Part shown: positions 45,841 to 53,441 of the stretch, piece after piece
Layout of the letters: the number at the start of each line of letters is the position of its first letter
Position numbering within the stretch: position 1 is the first letter of the stretch
DNA from: Lachnospiraceae bacterium OM04-12BH
GTDB lineage: Bacteria > Bacillota > Clostridia > Lachnospirales > Lachnospiraceae
Length of the DNA stretch: 64,000 bases
Assembly: GCA_003490145.1 (NCBI GenBank)
Contig: QULQ01000008.1
Location: forward strand, 62,327-126,326
Reading direction: 5' to 3'
The notes under the pieces: model-generated
Database searches by the model: none
Told to the model about the DNA's origin: nothing
What the model saw: the letters and a program-made list of their open reading frames with translations, nothing else
Position numbers and translations under genes: made by a program

Positions 45841-45862
45841 TAACTTTGAAGTTGCAAGGAGG
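45841..45862 (+). repeat. Possible cassette-boundary repeat, copy 9
   Basis: TAACTTTGAAGTTGCAAGGAGG contains the near-palindrome AACTTTGAAGTT and the ribosome binding site of the next gene. It looks like a version with the centre deleted. Confidence 0.45.
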
Positions 45863-45867
45863 AAATT

Positions 45868-46893
45868 ATGAAATTTATGCAAACAGAGAAAAAACAGCTA
45901 TTGATCTATGTGATTATAGCATACGGAATCACATATGTAATGGGACTTCTGATGTGGTATGGCTATGGAAAAGGTCTTGATCTCAGCGCTTTTCCAAATG
46001 CGCAGATGCTGTATCCAGCGGCAGGTGTGATGATGGCTTATTTAATTACCAAAAAAGGAGATAAAAATCTTCCAACGGCTTTTTACATATTCTTTGTAGC
46101 TCTCACGTCGGTGCTGGTTGTCTGCACGGCGGCTTCTGTTCTGGCTCCCCAAAATAGAGATCTGATGAGCATGCCATATTCTCAGTGGGCACCGATCATG
46201 AATTACGTTATAATAGGTGGCAGCGTTATTTTCTGGATTCTTCTTCTGCAATCCGGTAAAGAAAAGCGCAGATCCTATGGACTGAACAGCGAACATTGGA
46301 ATATATCTATTCGTATGATCCTGTTGTTTATTGGATTATATCTTCTCAGATTTGTGATTGCCTGTGCTCTGAGCGGCCAGCTTTCTGAATTTGGCAAAAT
46401 AATGGCAAATCCTACTACCTGGATCATATTTTTTACTGTTTTGGTAAACTTTTTCCTGTCAGTAGTGGCATTCTTTGGAGAAGAATACGGATGGAGATAT
46501 TATCTTCAGCCTCTTCTTCAGAAAAAATTTGGACTAAAAGGCGGCGTAATCCTTTTGGGCTGTGTGTGGGCTGTATGGCATCTGCCAATAGACTTCTTCT
46601 ATTACACTACGCCGGATATGGGGCTGGCGGCTCTGGCAAGCCAGTTTGTTACCTGTATTTCACTGGGGATTTTTATGGCATATACTTATATGAAAACCCA
46701 GAATATCTGGGTCCCGATAATTATTCATTTTCTGAATAATAATATGGTGGTAGTTTTTTCAGGAACGTACTCTGCGGATGTACTTCAGAATCAGCAAATC
46801 CACTGGGGAGATATTCCTGTTGCACTGGTAATGAATCTGCTGATCTTTGGATGGGTGATCTTTCTGAAGCCATTTAAGGAGAAAAAAGCATAA
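45868..46893 (+). CDS. CPBP family intramembrane metalloprotease
   Basis: A 341-aa membrane protein with about eight TM segments. The three CPBP motifs are intact: FGEEYGWRYYLQ (EExxxR), VWAVWHLPID (FxxxH-type) and IIIHFLNNNM (HxxxN). The family includes eukaryotic Rce1 and bacterial bacteriocin-immunity proteins. Unlike its truncated neighbour at 44708 it is complete, and its base composition is more GC-rich. The tyrosine-recombinase remnant starts within three bases of its stop codon. Confidence 0.88.
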   Translation: MKFMQTEKKQLLIYVIIAYGITYVMGLLMWYGYGKGLDLSAFPNAQMLYPAAGVMMAYLITKKGDKNLPTAFYIFFVALTSVLVVCTAASVLAPQNRDLMSMPYSQWAPIMNYVIIGGSVIFWILLLQSGKEKRRSYGLNSEHWNISIRMILLFIGLYLLRFVIACALSGQLSEFGKIMANPTTWIIFFTVLVNFFLSVVAFFGEEYGWRYYLQPLLQKKFGLKGGVILLGCVWAVWHLPIDFFYYTTPDMGLAALASQFVTCISLGIFMAYTYMKTQNIWVPIIIHFLNNNMVVVFSGTYSADVLQNQQIHWGDIPVALVMNLLIFGWVIFLKPFKEKKA

Positions 46894-46895
46894 TA

Positions 46896-47171
46896 TTGAA
46901 TTCATTCAAATTATTTAGAACAATTTGCAGGAGTAGACTTACTGAAAGCGGTGTGGAGTTACGATTACGAGAAATGGGGAAGAAGTTAGGTGTAGAAAAG
47001 GTACACCCACATAAGTTCAGAAGGACTATGGTCACCAGAGCAATTGAGAAAGGTATGCCGATTGAACAGGTACAGAAAATTCTGGGACATGAGCAAATAG
47101 ATACAACACTCAGATATGCAATGGTTAATCAAAACAATGTGAAGCTATCGCATCGAAAATATATTTCATAG
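46896..47171 (+). pseudogene. C-terminal fragment of a tyrosine recombinase
   Basis: About 91 residues corresponding to the catalytic end of a phage/Xer-type integrase: HPHKFRRTMVT (HxxR box), VQKILGHEQIDTT (second His) and LRYAMV with the nucleophile Tyr. The N-terminal DNA-binding domains and first catalytic Arg are absent, and no good start codon or ribosome binding site is seen. It is a relic inside the cassette region, immediately before a toxin-antitoxin promoter. Confidence 0.85.
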
Positions 47172-47172
47172 A

Positions 47173-47201
47173 TTGACTTGTAACGCAAAAGACGTTACAA
47201 T
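47173..47201 (+). promoter_or_regulatory. Toxin-antitoxin promoter with operator
   Basis: TTGACT (47173-47178) and TACAAT (47196-47201) are 17 bp apart. A perfect inverted repeat, TTGTAACG (47178-47185) and CGTTACAA (47193-47200), lies across the spacer and -10 box, as expected for autoregulation by the antitoxin. Confidence 0.8.
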
Positions 47202-47225
47202 AAAAGAAAGATGGAGGTGTATTCT

Positions 47226-47528
47226 ATGGGAAAAACAGCAACATTAAATATAAGAGTAAATCCAGATGTAAAAGAAAATGCAGAAAGTGTATTGGCACAA
47301 TTAGGGATACCAATGGCTACTGCTATAGATATGTATTTAAAACAAATATCATTAGTAGGAGGAATTCCCTTTTCTGTTGTATTACCAAAAGCAGCTAATT
47401 CAGTGAATGCAGATATGATGTCTGCTACACAGATTCATCAAAAGTTAGAAAAAGGATATGCCGATATAGAGAAAGGAAATGTTGAGGATGCAGCTAGTGC
47501 GTTTGTGGCATTTAGAGAGAGGCATTAA
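47226..47528 (+). CDS. RelB/DinJ family antitoxin
   Basis: A 100-aa antitoxin. The N-terminal ribbon-helix-helix (TLNIRVNPDVKENAESVLAQLGIPMATAIDMYLKQI region) binds DNA, and the acidic C-terminal part wraps the toxin. It starts at 47226 after GGAGGT and overlaps the toxin gene by one base. It should bind the operator at 47178-47200. Confidence 0.92.
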   Translation: MGKTATLNIRVNPDVKENAESVLAQLGIPMATAIDMYLKQISLVGGIPFSVVLPKAANSVNADMMSATQIHQKLEKGYADIEKGNVEDAASAFVAFRERH

Positions 47529-47848
47529 TGAAGCAATATAAGGTAGAGATTACAAAAGAAGCTTTGCAGGATATGGAAGATATATACAATTATATTGCTA
47601 TAGATTTGCTTGCTCCGGATAATGCAATGGGGCAATATAATCGCATTGCTGATGAAATACTTACATTAGACACTTTCCCGGAACGATTTAGGATTATGGA
47701 TTCTGAGCCGGAAAAGAGAATGGAGTTGCGTAGAATGCTCGTCGATAATTATTCAGTGTTTTACACAATCCGTGACGAAAGGGTAATTGTAACGGATGTG
47801 TTATACACGGCATCTGATATAGAAGCACGTTTGAGAGGCGAGCTATAA
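47528..47848 (+). CDS. RelE/ParE family toxin
   Basis: A 106-aa toxin of the RelE/ParE superfamily with the pattern YKVEITKEALQDMEDIYNYI at the start and RRMLVDNYSVFYTIRDERVIVTDVLY near the end. ParE-like members poison gyrase and RelE-like ones cleave mRNA at the ribosome; the sequence alone does not decide. TAATG coupling with the antitoxin is typical. Such pairs stabilise mobile regions. Confidence 0.9.
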   Translation: MKQYKVEITKEALQDMEDIYNYIAIDLLAPDNAMGQYNRIADEILTLDTFPERFRIMDSEPEKRMELRRMLVDNYSVFYTIRDERVIVTDVLYTASDIEARLRGEL

Positions 47849-47860
47849 AAGCACGCGTTT

Positions 47861-47886
47861 ATTTGAAGTTTACTAAGTAAAAGGAG
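47861..47886 (+). repeat. Possible cassette-boundary repeat, copy 10
   Basis: ATTTGAAGTTTACTAAGTAA then AAGGAG resembles copies 9 and 11 and leads into the next gene's ribosome binding site. Confidence 0.4.
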
Positions 47887-47890
47887 CAAT

Positions 47891-48580
47891 ATGAAGGTAG
47901 TAATTATACATGGTCAAAGTCATAAAGGCTCAACTTATCACATTGCTCATATGCTGGCAGTAAAAATAAGTGAAGATATAAAAGAATTTTTTCTTCCAAG
48001 AGATTTTGGAGAGTTTTGTGTTGGGTGTACAAAGTGTTTTACTGAGTCAGAGAAGAAATGTCCTCATTTTGAAAAACTAAAGCCAATAACTGACGCAATG
48101 GATGAGGCGAATGTTATTATTTTAGCCAGTCCGGTTTATGTATATCATACGACTGGAGCTATGAAAGCTTTTTTAGACCATTACGGATACAGATGGATGG
48201 TGCACAGTCCAGAAGAATCTATGTTTAAAAAGCAAGGAGTATGCATATCTACAGCTGCAGGCGCAGGTATGAAATCGACTAACAAAGATATGATGGATAG
48301 TCTGTTTTTTTGGGGAGTGGCAAAAAGATATAAGTACGGTGTAGGTGTTGCAGCTGTTGATTGGAACGGTGTAAGTGAAAAGAAAAAGAAAGCAATTGAG
48401 AAGGCAACATCAAGTGTTGCAAAGAGAATCATATATAATTCTGGAAACATTAAACCCGGAATCAAAACAAAGGGGATGTTTTGGATTATGCATTTGATGC
48501 AGAAGAATGGTTTTAATCCTCGTGATGCTGAATATTGGAAGGCAAAAGGGTGGACAGGGAAAATAAGACCTTGGAAATAA
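47891..48580 (+). CDS. Flavodoxin-like NAD(P)H-dependent oxidoreductase
   Basis: A 229-aa FMN-binding reductase. The phosphate loop is VIIHGQSHKGSTYHIA, a Cys pair FCVGCTKCFTESEKKCPH follows, and ILASPVYVYHTTGAMKAFLDHYGYRW is the flavin-contacting motif of the NADPH-dependent FMN reductase family. It may reduce quinones or nitro compounds. It is a single gene between repeat copies. AAGGAG precedes the ATG. Confidence 0.88.
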   Translation: MKVVIIHGQSHKGSTYHIAHMLAVKISEDIKEFFLPRDFGEFCVGCTKCFTESEKKCPHFEKLKPITDAMDEANVIILASPVYVYHTTGAMKAFLDHYGYRWMVHSPEESMFKKQGVCISTAAGAGMKSTNKDMMDSLFFWGVAKRYKYGVGVAAVDWNGVSEKKKKAIEKATSSVAKRIIYNSGNIKPGIKTKGMFWIMHLMQKNGFNPRDAEYWKAKGWTGKIRPWK

Positions 48581-48602
48581 ACCTTGAAGTTTACAGCGAG
48601 GT
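48581..48602 (+). repeat. Possible cassette-boundary repeat, copy 11
   Basis: CCTTGAAGTTTACAGCGAGG begins on the base after a stop codon and ends in the GAGG of the next gene. Confidence 0.45.
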
Positions 48603-48610
48603 AAAAGTTT

Positions 48611-49374
48611 ATGAATAACTATAATGAAGTGAAAAAATCATTTGGTACACAAGCAGAGAAATTTGCTTCATATCATATGTCTAAGGCAGAATATACCGAT
48701 TATTTGATTCGTAGTATTCAGGCAAAGGGCAATGAACATGCATTGGAGGTTGCTGCTGGAACCTGTATATGTGGAAGAGCAGTGGCTCCTTATGTTAAGG
48801 ACATTACTTGTTTGGATTTGACAGAAGCAATGTTGGAGCAGGGAAAAAAACTGGCAAAGCAAGAAGGTATTCAGAACATATCATTTGTATCGGGGAATGC
48901 GGAATGCTTACCTTTTGAAGATGAAACATTTGACCTTGTGATTACAAGACTTTCATTGCACCATTTTGTTGAGCCTGAAAAGCCTTTTCGGGAGATGCAA
49001 CGAGTTTTGAAAAAGGTGGAAAACTTGTTATTTGGGATATGGTAGCGACTACAGAAGAATTGCGTGAAACTAATGACGCTATTGAAACGATGCGTGATAA
49101 CTCACATACAAGAATACTTAGCAGAGAAGAATTTGAAGCATTGTTTGAGGATGCTTTTGAGCTTCAGCTTGAAGAAACAACACTTGTTCCTGTAAATCTA
49201 CAAAGTTGGATGGATTTGACAAGTACACCAGAGGATATTCAAAAAGATATTATTGATAAAATGGAATACGATTTGAATGGTGGAGATAAAACAGGTTTTA
49301 ATCCCTATATCAAGGAGGGACAAATATGCTTTGACCATAGGTGGTTATTGCTGATTGGAAAAAAGGAAAACTAA
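48611..49374 (+). pseudogene. Class I SAM-dependent methyltransferase, frameshifted
   Basis: A methyltransferase-11-type gene. The first part (to 49045) includes ALEVAAGTCICGRAVAPYV, DLTEAMLEQGKKLA and FDLVITRLSLHHF. The second part (from about 49039) continues the same protein in another frame with DMVATTEELRE onward. A run of five A at 49010-49014, where six would keep VLKKGGKLVIWDM in frame, causes the shift. Either it is a decayed gene, a slippage-prone locus or a sequencing error. The full product would be about 253 aa. Confidence 0.8.
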
Positions 49375-49395
49375 TCCCCATTTATCAAGAAAAAG

Positions 49396-49416
49396 AAACT
49401 TTCAGTTTATAGGGAT
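49396..49416 (+). repeat. Possible cassette-boundary repeat, copy 12
   Basis: AAACTTTCAGTTTATAGGGA resembles the start of copy 7. It follows the methyltransferase stop by about 20 bases. Confidence 0.35.
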
Positions 49417-49444
49417 GATTCAATAATTATTTTTGCATGAAAAA

Positions 49445-49560
49445 AGGTGCGAAGCACCCTAGTCCGTCCAGGGCGACAGCCTTGGCCCATAGATGTGTTG
49501 TGACACATCGTATTGGGTTATTATCTGTCACGCTTCGCTCAGATATCGTAGCTTTGCTAC
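49445..49560. other. Hairpin-rich non-coding stretch, possible mobilisation or replication site
   Basis: Three perfect short hairpins occur in 116 bp: GGTGC/GCACC (49445-49457), ATGTGT/ACACAT (49492-49507) and CGTAGC/GCTACG (49546-49560). The sequence between is GC-richer than its surroundings and encodes no convincing protein. It lies beside a DNA primase remnant, so a conjugative-element oriT or origin relic is possible. Confidence 0.4.
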
Positions 49561-49568
49561 GAAAAGAA

Positions 49569-49590
49569 AAATTGAATTTGTAAAGAAATC
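49569..49590 (+). repeat. Possible cassette-boundary repeat, left-half copy 13
   Basis: AAATTGAATTTGTAAAGAAATC resembles the left half and centre of full-length copies. Confidence 0.45.
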
Positions 49591-49601
49591 AGCAAGGGCT
49601 G

Positions 49602-49633
49602 AAAAAAGGAATCGAGAAATCGGTTCCTTTTTT
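49602..49633. terminator. Bidirectional intrinsic terminator
   Basis: AAAAAAGGAATCG (49602-49614) pairs with CGGTTCCTTTTTT (49621-49633) around the loop AGAAAT, giving U-tracts on both strands. Confidence 0.8.
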
Positions 49634-49634
49634 G

Positions 49635-49772
49635 TTATGGTGACGAGGAAAATGCAACATGCTTGTCATCATGGAACGGACAACAAGCCATTCCATTTCG
49701 ACCGATTTTCATATGCAAAGCCCAATCAAGAATCTGCATATGTGATCCATATTTCTCCTGTATCACCTTTTT
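49635..49772 (-). pseudogene. CHC2 zinc-finger DNA primase fragment
   Basis: On the minus strand about 44 residues read QILDWALHMKIGRNGMACCP then FHDDKH, which matches the N-terminal CHC2 zinc-finger region of primases carried by integrative conjugative elements. The frame then ends in unrelated residues. No start codon is in place and the catalytic TOPRIM part is absent, so this is a relic of a mobile element. Confidence 0.65.
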
Positions 49773-49791
49773 CAGTGTGTTAGGAAAAGGA

Positions 49792-50172
49792 ATGGGAAGC
49801 TTGTTTCGGGAGTTTGTCATAGGTGCAGATTCTTTCGGACAGTTAAGCAGCGGAATACCTAACCGTATCCTTTCCGGGCCTATGTACTGGCTGATCGTAG
49901 CTATTGTTATGGGAATTTTATTCATAATAACCGGATTACTGATAGTTGGGATTGGCTATCAGGTTGGAAAAATCTACCGGAAATATTGCTGGGATATCCT
50001 CAGTATCATAGTGGCGATAACGAGTACAGCTATTGTAATTTACTTTGGAGAATGGATTAAAAACGCTATTCCGATAAATCTCATGGTATTTCTATTACTA
50101 TCACATGTTATTTATATTTACTTTCATGCTAATATATATTATCATATTAGCATGAAAGGAGAATCTATATGA
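49792..50172 (+). pseudogene. Membrane protein remnant of probable mobile-element origin
   Basis: An open frame of 126 codons with three TM segments (YWLIVAIVMGILFIITGLLI, WDILSIIVAITSTAIVIYF, INLMVFLLLSHVIYIYF). Its last 20 codons are simply a translation of the AbiE operator and the frame overlaps the antitoxin start, so the natural C-terminus is missing. The upstream ribosome binding site is poorly spaced. I do not recognise the family; position suggests a conjugative-element gene. Confidence 0.4.
50121..50158. promoter_or_regulatory. Inverted repeat operator upstream of abiEi
   Basis: CTTTCATGCTAATAT (50121-50135) and ATATTAGCATGAAAG (50144-50158) form a perfect 15-bp inverted repeat with 8 bp between. 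It ends 10 bp before the antitoxin start and its right arm runs into the AGGAG site. AbiEi antitoxins are known to repress their own promoters through inverted repeats, so this is the likely target. Confidence 0.75.
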
Positions 50173-50762
50173 CTCAATTTGAAAAATTAGATTTGTTATT
50201 GCGTGAATGTGGAGGGACAATTCAGACATTTCAAGTCCTAAATAATGGAATTAGTAAGTCTGTGTTTTATGCCTATGTGAAGGAACGAGGATTAGAGCAA
50301 GCTTCTCATGGTGTGTATGTATCACCTGATACGTGGACAGATGCGATGTTCCTTTTGCATTTGCGTTGTGGTCAAGCTGTATTTTCTCACGAAACTGCAT
50401 TGTTTTTTCATGATTTAACGGACAGAGAGCCTTTGAAATACACCATAACAGTAAGAACTGGATATAATCCAAGCCGTTTGCAGGAAGACGGTTTTCAAGT
50501 GTATACAGTAAAAAAGGATTTACATGAAATAGGGATCACAACTATGCTGACATCATTTGGACATTCAGTTCCGGTTTATGATATGGAGAGAACGATTTGC
50601 GATCTGCTTCGCAGCAGGAAAAATATTGAAATGCAGGTATTCCAAGATGCATTAAAGCAATATGCGAAACGTAAGGATAAAAACTTACGGATGCTTATGA
50701 AATACGCAGCTATGTTTCATGTTGAAAAGATACTAAGACCATATTTGGAGGTGTTACTTTAG
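50169..50762 (+). CDS. AbiEi-type antitoxin (type IV toxin-antitoxin system)
   Basis: A 197-aa protein with an N-terminal winged HTH (GTIQTFQVLNNGISKSVFYAYVKE region), then the AbiEi domain with HGVYVSPDTW and YDMERTICDLLR. It is both a DNA-binding autorepressor and the neutraliser of the AbiEii nucleotidyltransferase toxin, in an abortive phage-defence module. It directly precedes the toxin gene with no gap. Confidence 0.9.
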   Translation: MTQFEKLDLLLRECGGTIQTFQVLNNGISKSVFYAYVKERGLEQASHGVYVSPDTWTDAMFLLHLRCGQAVFSHETALFFHDLTDREPLKYTITVRTGYNPSRLQEDGFQVYTVKKDLHEIGITTMLTSFGHSVPVYDMERTICDLLRSRKNIEMQVFQDALKQYAKRKDKNLRMLMKYAAMFHVEKILRPYLEVLL

Positions 50763-51683
50763 ATGATAACAACGGCAAGACAATTAAAGGATTTGATTCG
50801 TAATCTGTCAAAGAAAAAATCCGCAGATGCACAGATTTTGGTGCGGAATTATATGATGGAACGTTTTTTAGAACGAATTTCTTTATCAGAGTATAAAAAT
50901 CAGTTTATATTAAAAGGTGGGATGCTGGTGGCGGCAATGGTCGGTCTGGATGCCAGAGCTACTATGGATCTGGATGCTACCATAAAAGGCACTAATGTCA
51001 GTGTGGAGGATGTAGAGATGATTATATCCAAAATTATATCAATCCCCCTGAACGATGGTGTCTCGTTTCGGATCAAACGGATATCAGAAATCATGGAAGA
51101 AGCAGATTATCCGGGTGTTCGTGTAAGCATGGAAACAAAATTCGACGGCGTAATCACCCCATTAAAGATTGATATTTCTACAGGAGATATCATTACACCA
51201 AGAGAAATCAAGTACAACTTTAATCTTATGCTTGAAAATCGCACAATCGAGGTATGGGCATATAATCTGGAAACGGTATTGGCTGAAAAACTGGAAACTG
51301 TTATTAGTCGAAACGTTACAAATACACGAATGAGAGATTTTTATGACATCTATATTTTACAAAAACTGTATGGGGAGCAACTTTCAAAAGATGTATTAAG
51401 GGATGCACTTGTTGCTACCGCTAAGAAGCGAGAAACGTTAGAACAGATAGAAACTGAAGACATAGATGAGGTTTTTGACGAGATTCAATCCAGCTCTGTT
51501 ATGGAAAATCTATGGAAAGCTTATCAAAGAAATTATTCTTACTCTGCTGACATTCCATGGCATACAATTATGAAATCAATTCGCACATTATATGAAATTA
51601 TATCAAAAAATACATATAATGTATTGCAGTTCTCCAAGAACGTAGAAAAGCCGAATGACGGAACAACAAAACAAGGGAAGTAG
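50763..51683 (+). CDS. AbiEii/AbiGii family nucleotidyltransferase toxin
   Basis: A 306-aa toxin with the nucleotidyltransferase fold. The GG motif and catalytic Asp pair lie in FILKGGMLVAAM and RATMDLDATI, with a further PLKIDISTGD and the conserved AYNLETVLAEKLETVISR and MRDFYDIY. AbiEii-type enzymes add nucleotides to tRNA or other targets and stop growth on phage infection. It is complete and in step with its antitoxin. The response-regulator gene begins only 7 nt downstream. Confidence 0.92.
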   Translation: MITTARQLKDLIRNLSKKKSADAQILVRNYMMERFLERISLSEYKNQFILKGGMLVAAMVGLDARATMDLDATIKGTNVSVEDVEMIISKIISIPLNDGVSFRIKRISEIMEEADYPGVRVSMETKFDGVITPLKIDISTGDIITPREIKYNFNLMLENRTIEVWAYNLETVLAEKLETVISRNVTNTRMRDFYDIYILQKLYGEQLSKDVLRDALVATAKKRETLEQIETEDIDEVFDEIQSSSVMENLWKAYQRNYSYSADIPWHTIMKSIRTLYEIISKNTYNVLQFSKNVEKPNDGTTKQGK

Positions 51684-51690
51684 TTGCACT

Positions 51691-52383
51691 ATGAATAAAA
51701 TTCTGATTATAGATGATGACAGAGAACTGTGCGCTTTGATTAAACGTAGCGTACAAGCAGAAAACATAGAAGCTGATTTTTGTAATACCGGAAAAGAGGG
51801 CTTACAAAAATTAAGAGAGCAGGAATATCAGCTTGTGGTGCTGGATGTGATGATGCCTGGTATGGATGGCTTTGAAACGCTGGAAGAAATCCGCAAAGAG
51901 AACAGTCTGCCGATTTTGATGTTCACATCTAAAAATGACAGCATTTCTAAAGTACGGGGGTTACGGGCCGGAGCGGACGATTATCTTACAAAACCGTTTG
52001 ATATGGATGAACTGATTGCCCGTATTGCGTCTCTTATTCGCCGCTACACTCGCTTTAATCAGCAAGCTGGAGCCATACAAAAGCTAAATTTTGACGGATT
52101 GCAGATTGACCTTGAAAATCGTTCTGTTACTACATCAAACGGCACTTTTGAACTTCCGCCAAAGGAATTTGATTTGCTCCTGTACTGTGCAAAGCATCAA
52201 GGAAAAATTTTGACCAAACAGCAGATTTATGAGGAAGTATGGGGTGAAGAATATTTCTATGATGACAGTAACATTATGGCGATCATCAGCCGACTTCGTA
52301 AAAAATTAGAAGTCAATCCTTCAAGCCCAAAGTATATACAAACGGTCAAAGGGATTGGCTACCGGTTTAATAAGGAGGTGTAG
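51691..52383 (+). CDS. OmpR family response regulator of a lantibiotic-type ABC operon
   Basis: A 230-aa regulator. The receiver domain (1-120) has DDD near residue 10, the phospho-acceptor in VVLDVMMPGMDG and Lys in YLTKPFD. The C-terminal winged helix shows LPPKEFDLLLYCAKHQGKILT and YIQTVKGIGYRF. The ATG at 51691 follows AGGGAAG. It is paired with the kinase 5 nt downstream. The four 11-bp-phased repeats at 53362-53402 before the ABC operon are its likely binding sites. Confidence 0.93.
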   Translation: MNKILIIDDDRELCALIKRSVQAENIEADFCNTGKEGLQKLREQEYQLVVLDVMMPGMDGFETLEEIRKENSLPILMFTSKNDSISKVRGLRAGADDYLTKPFDMDELIARIASLIRRYTRFNQQAGAIQKLNFDGLQIDLENRSVTTSNGTFELPPKEFDLLLYCAKHQGKILTKQQIYEEVWGEEYFYDDSNIMAIISRLRKKLEVNPSSPKYIQTVKGIGYRFNKEV

Positions 52384-52388
52384 TCAGC

Positions 52389-53306
52389 ATGGAAATTATC
52401 GTATTCTTGTCCATTGTGATTGCTGTTGTGGCTGTATTGACTTCCATCGTTCTCGTTCGGCGTGTAAAAAAACAAATAGCAGAAATGACCGATGTGCTGG
52501 TTGATGTGAAAAACGGAAATGGCAACCGGCGTATTCTATCTGCAACAAATGAACTGACAGCACCTCTTGCCTATGAAATCAATGAGATCGTTGTGGCCTA
52601 TGAAAGCAGACTTTCAACTGTACGGCAGACAGAAGAAACCAACCGCCAGCTTATGACGAGCCTTTCCCATGATGTGCGAACGCCCCTTACTACTCTGATT
52701 GGGTATCTTGACGCTGCACACAAAGGACTGGTCACAGGAAAAGACCGGGATGATTATATTGAAACCGCCCGCCGGAAAGCCCATGATCTGAAAGAATATA
52801 TTGATGTACTCTTTGACTGGTTCAAGTTAAATTCTAACGAGTTTGCTTTGGAGATCCAGAGTGTTGAGGCCGCAGAGCTGACAAGAAATATCCTCATTGA
52901 CTGGATACCGATTTTTGAGGATAAACAGGTTGAGTATGACATTGATATTCCCGAACATCCTGTCCGGGTAAGATTAGATATGGATAGCTATATGAGGATC
53001 ATCAATAACCTTATTCAAAATGTAATCGCTCATAGCCATGCAGACAAAATTAAAATTTCCCTATCGAAGAAGGAAAACAGCATGGAGCTGTTGCTGGCGG
53101 ATAATGGAGTGGGAATTGAGAAAGAAGATTTGAAACACATATTTGAACGGCTTTATAAGTGTGATAAAGGACGCTCTGAAAAAGGCAGCGGACTTGGTCT
53201 TTCTATTGTCTATCAGCTTGTAGAAAAGATGGGTGGAAGCATAACAGTTGAAAGCTTTCCGGGAAAGGGAACTGAATTTGTGTTGAGTTTTCCTTTGGAG
53301 ATTTAA
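52389..53306 (+). CDS. Sensor histidine kinase with one membrane segment
   Basis: A 305-aa kinase. One N-terminal TM (residues about 3-25) is followed by a short linker, the H-box SLSHDVRTPLTTL, N-box IINNLIQNVIAHS and G-boxes DNGVGI and GSGLGLSIV. There is no extracellular sensor domain, so the signal may be read within the membrane or through the ABC transporter or the lipoprotein encoded downstream. It ends before a terminator at 53311-53333. Confidence 0.92.
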   Translation: MEIIVFLSIVIAVVAVLTSIVLVRRVKKQIAEMTDVLVDVKNGNGNRRILSATNELTAPLAYEINEIVVAYESRLSTVRQTEETNRQLMTSLSHDVRTPLTTLIGYLDAAHKGLVTGKDRDDYIETARRKAHDLKEYIDVLFDWFKLNSNEFALEIQSVEAAELTRNILIDWIPIFEDKQVEYDIDIPEHPVRVRLDMDSYMRIINNLIQNVIAHSHADKIKISLSKKENSMELLLADNGVGIEKEDLKHIFERLYKCDKGRSEKGSGLGLSIVYQLVEKMGGSITVESFPGKGTEFVLSFPLEI

Positions 53307-53310
53307 GCGG

Positions 53311-53340
53311 GTTCCCGTCCTTACGGCGGGAACTCTTGTC
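53311..53340 (+). terminator. Terminator after the two-component genes
   Basis: GTTCCCG (53311-53317) pairs with CGGGAAC (53327-53333), followed by TCTTGTCATTTT. It separates the regulatory genes from the ABC operon, which needs its own promoter. Confidence 0.6.
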
Positions 53341-53361
53341 ATTTTAGCCGAATTTCAAATT

Positions 53362-53415
53362 GCAAGGTTAATGCAAGGTTGCGGCAAGGTTAATGCAAGG
53401 TTGGCATGATAGAAT
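53362..53415 (+). promoter_or_regulatory. Four phased direct repeats and extended -10 promoter of the ABC operon
   Basis: GCAAGGTT occurs four times at 53362, 53373, 53384 and 53395, each exactly 11 bp apart. The last copies cover the -35 region of an extended -10 promoter, TGA plus TAGAAT at 53410-53415. OmpR-family regulators bind head-to-tail repeats at this spacing, so the adjacent response regulator is the probable activator. The promoter position excludes translation from the ATG at 53406. Confidence 0.75.
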
Positions 53416-53441
53416 ACCTTACAGAACAGGAGGTTTTGAAT

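Noticed and set aside
53350..53366. A boundary-repeat copy (AATTTCAAATTGCAAGG) before the ABC operon
   Set aside because: The similarity is short and overlaps the phased GCAAGGTT repeats, which explain the sequence better.
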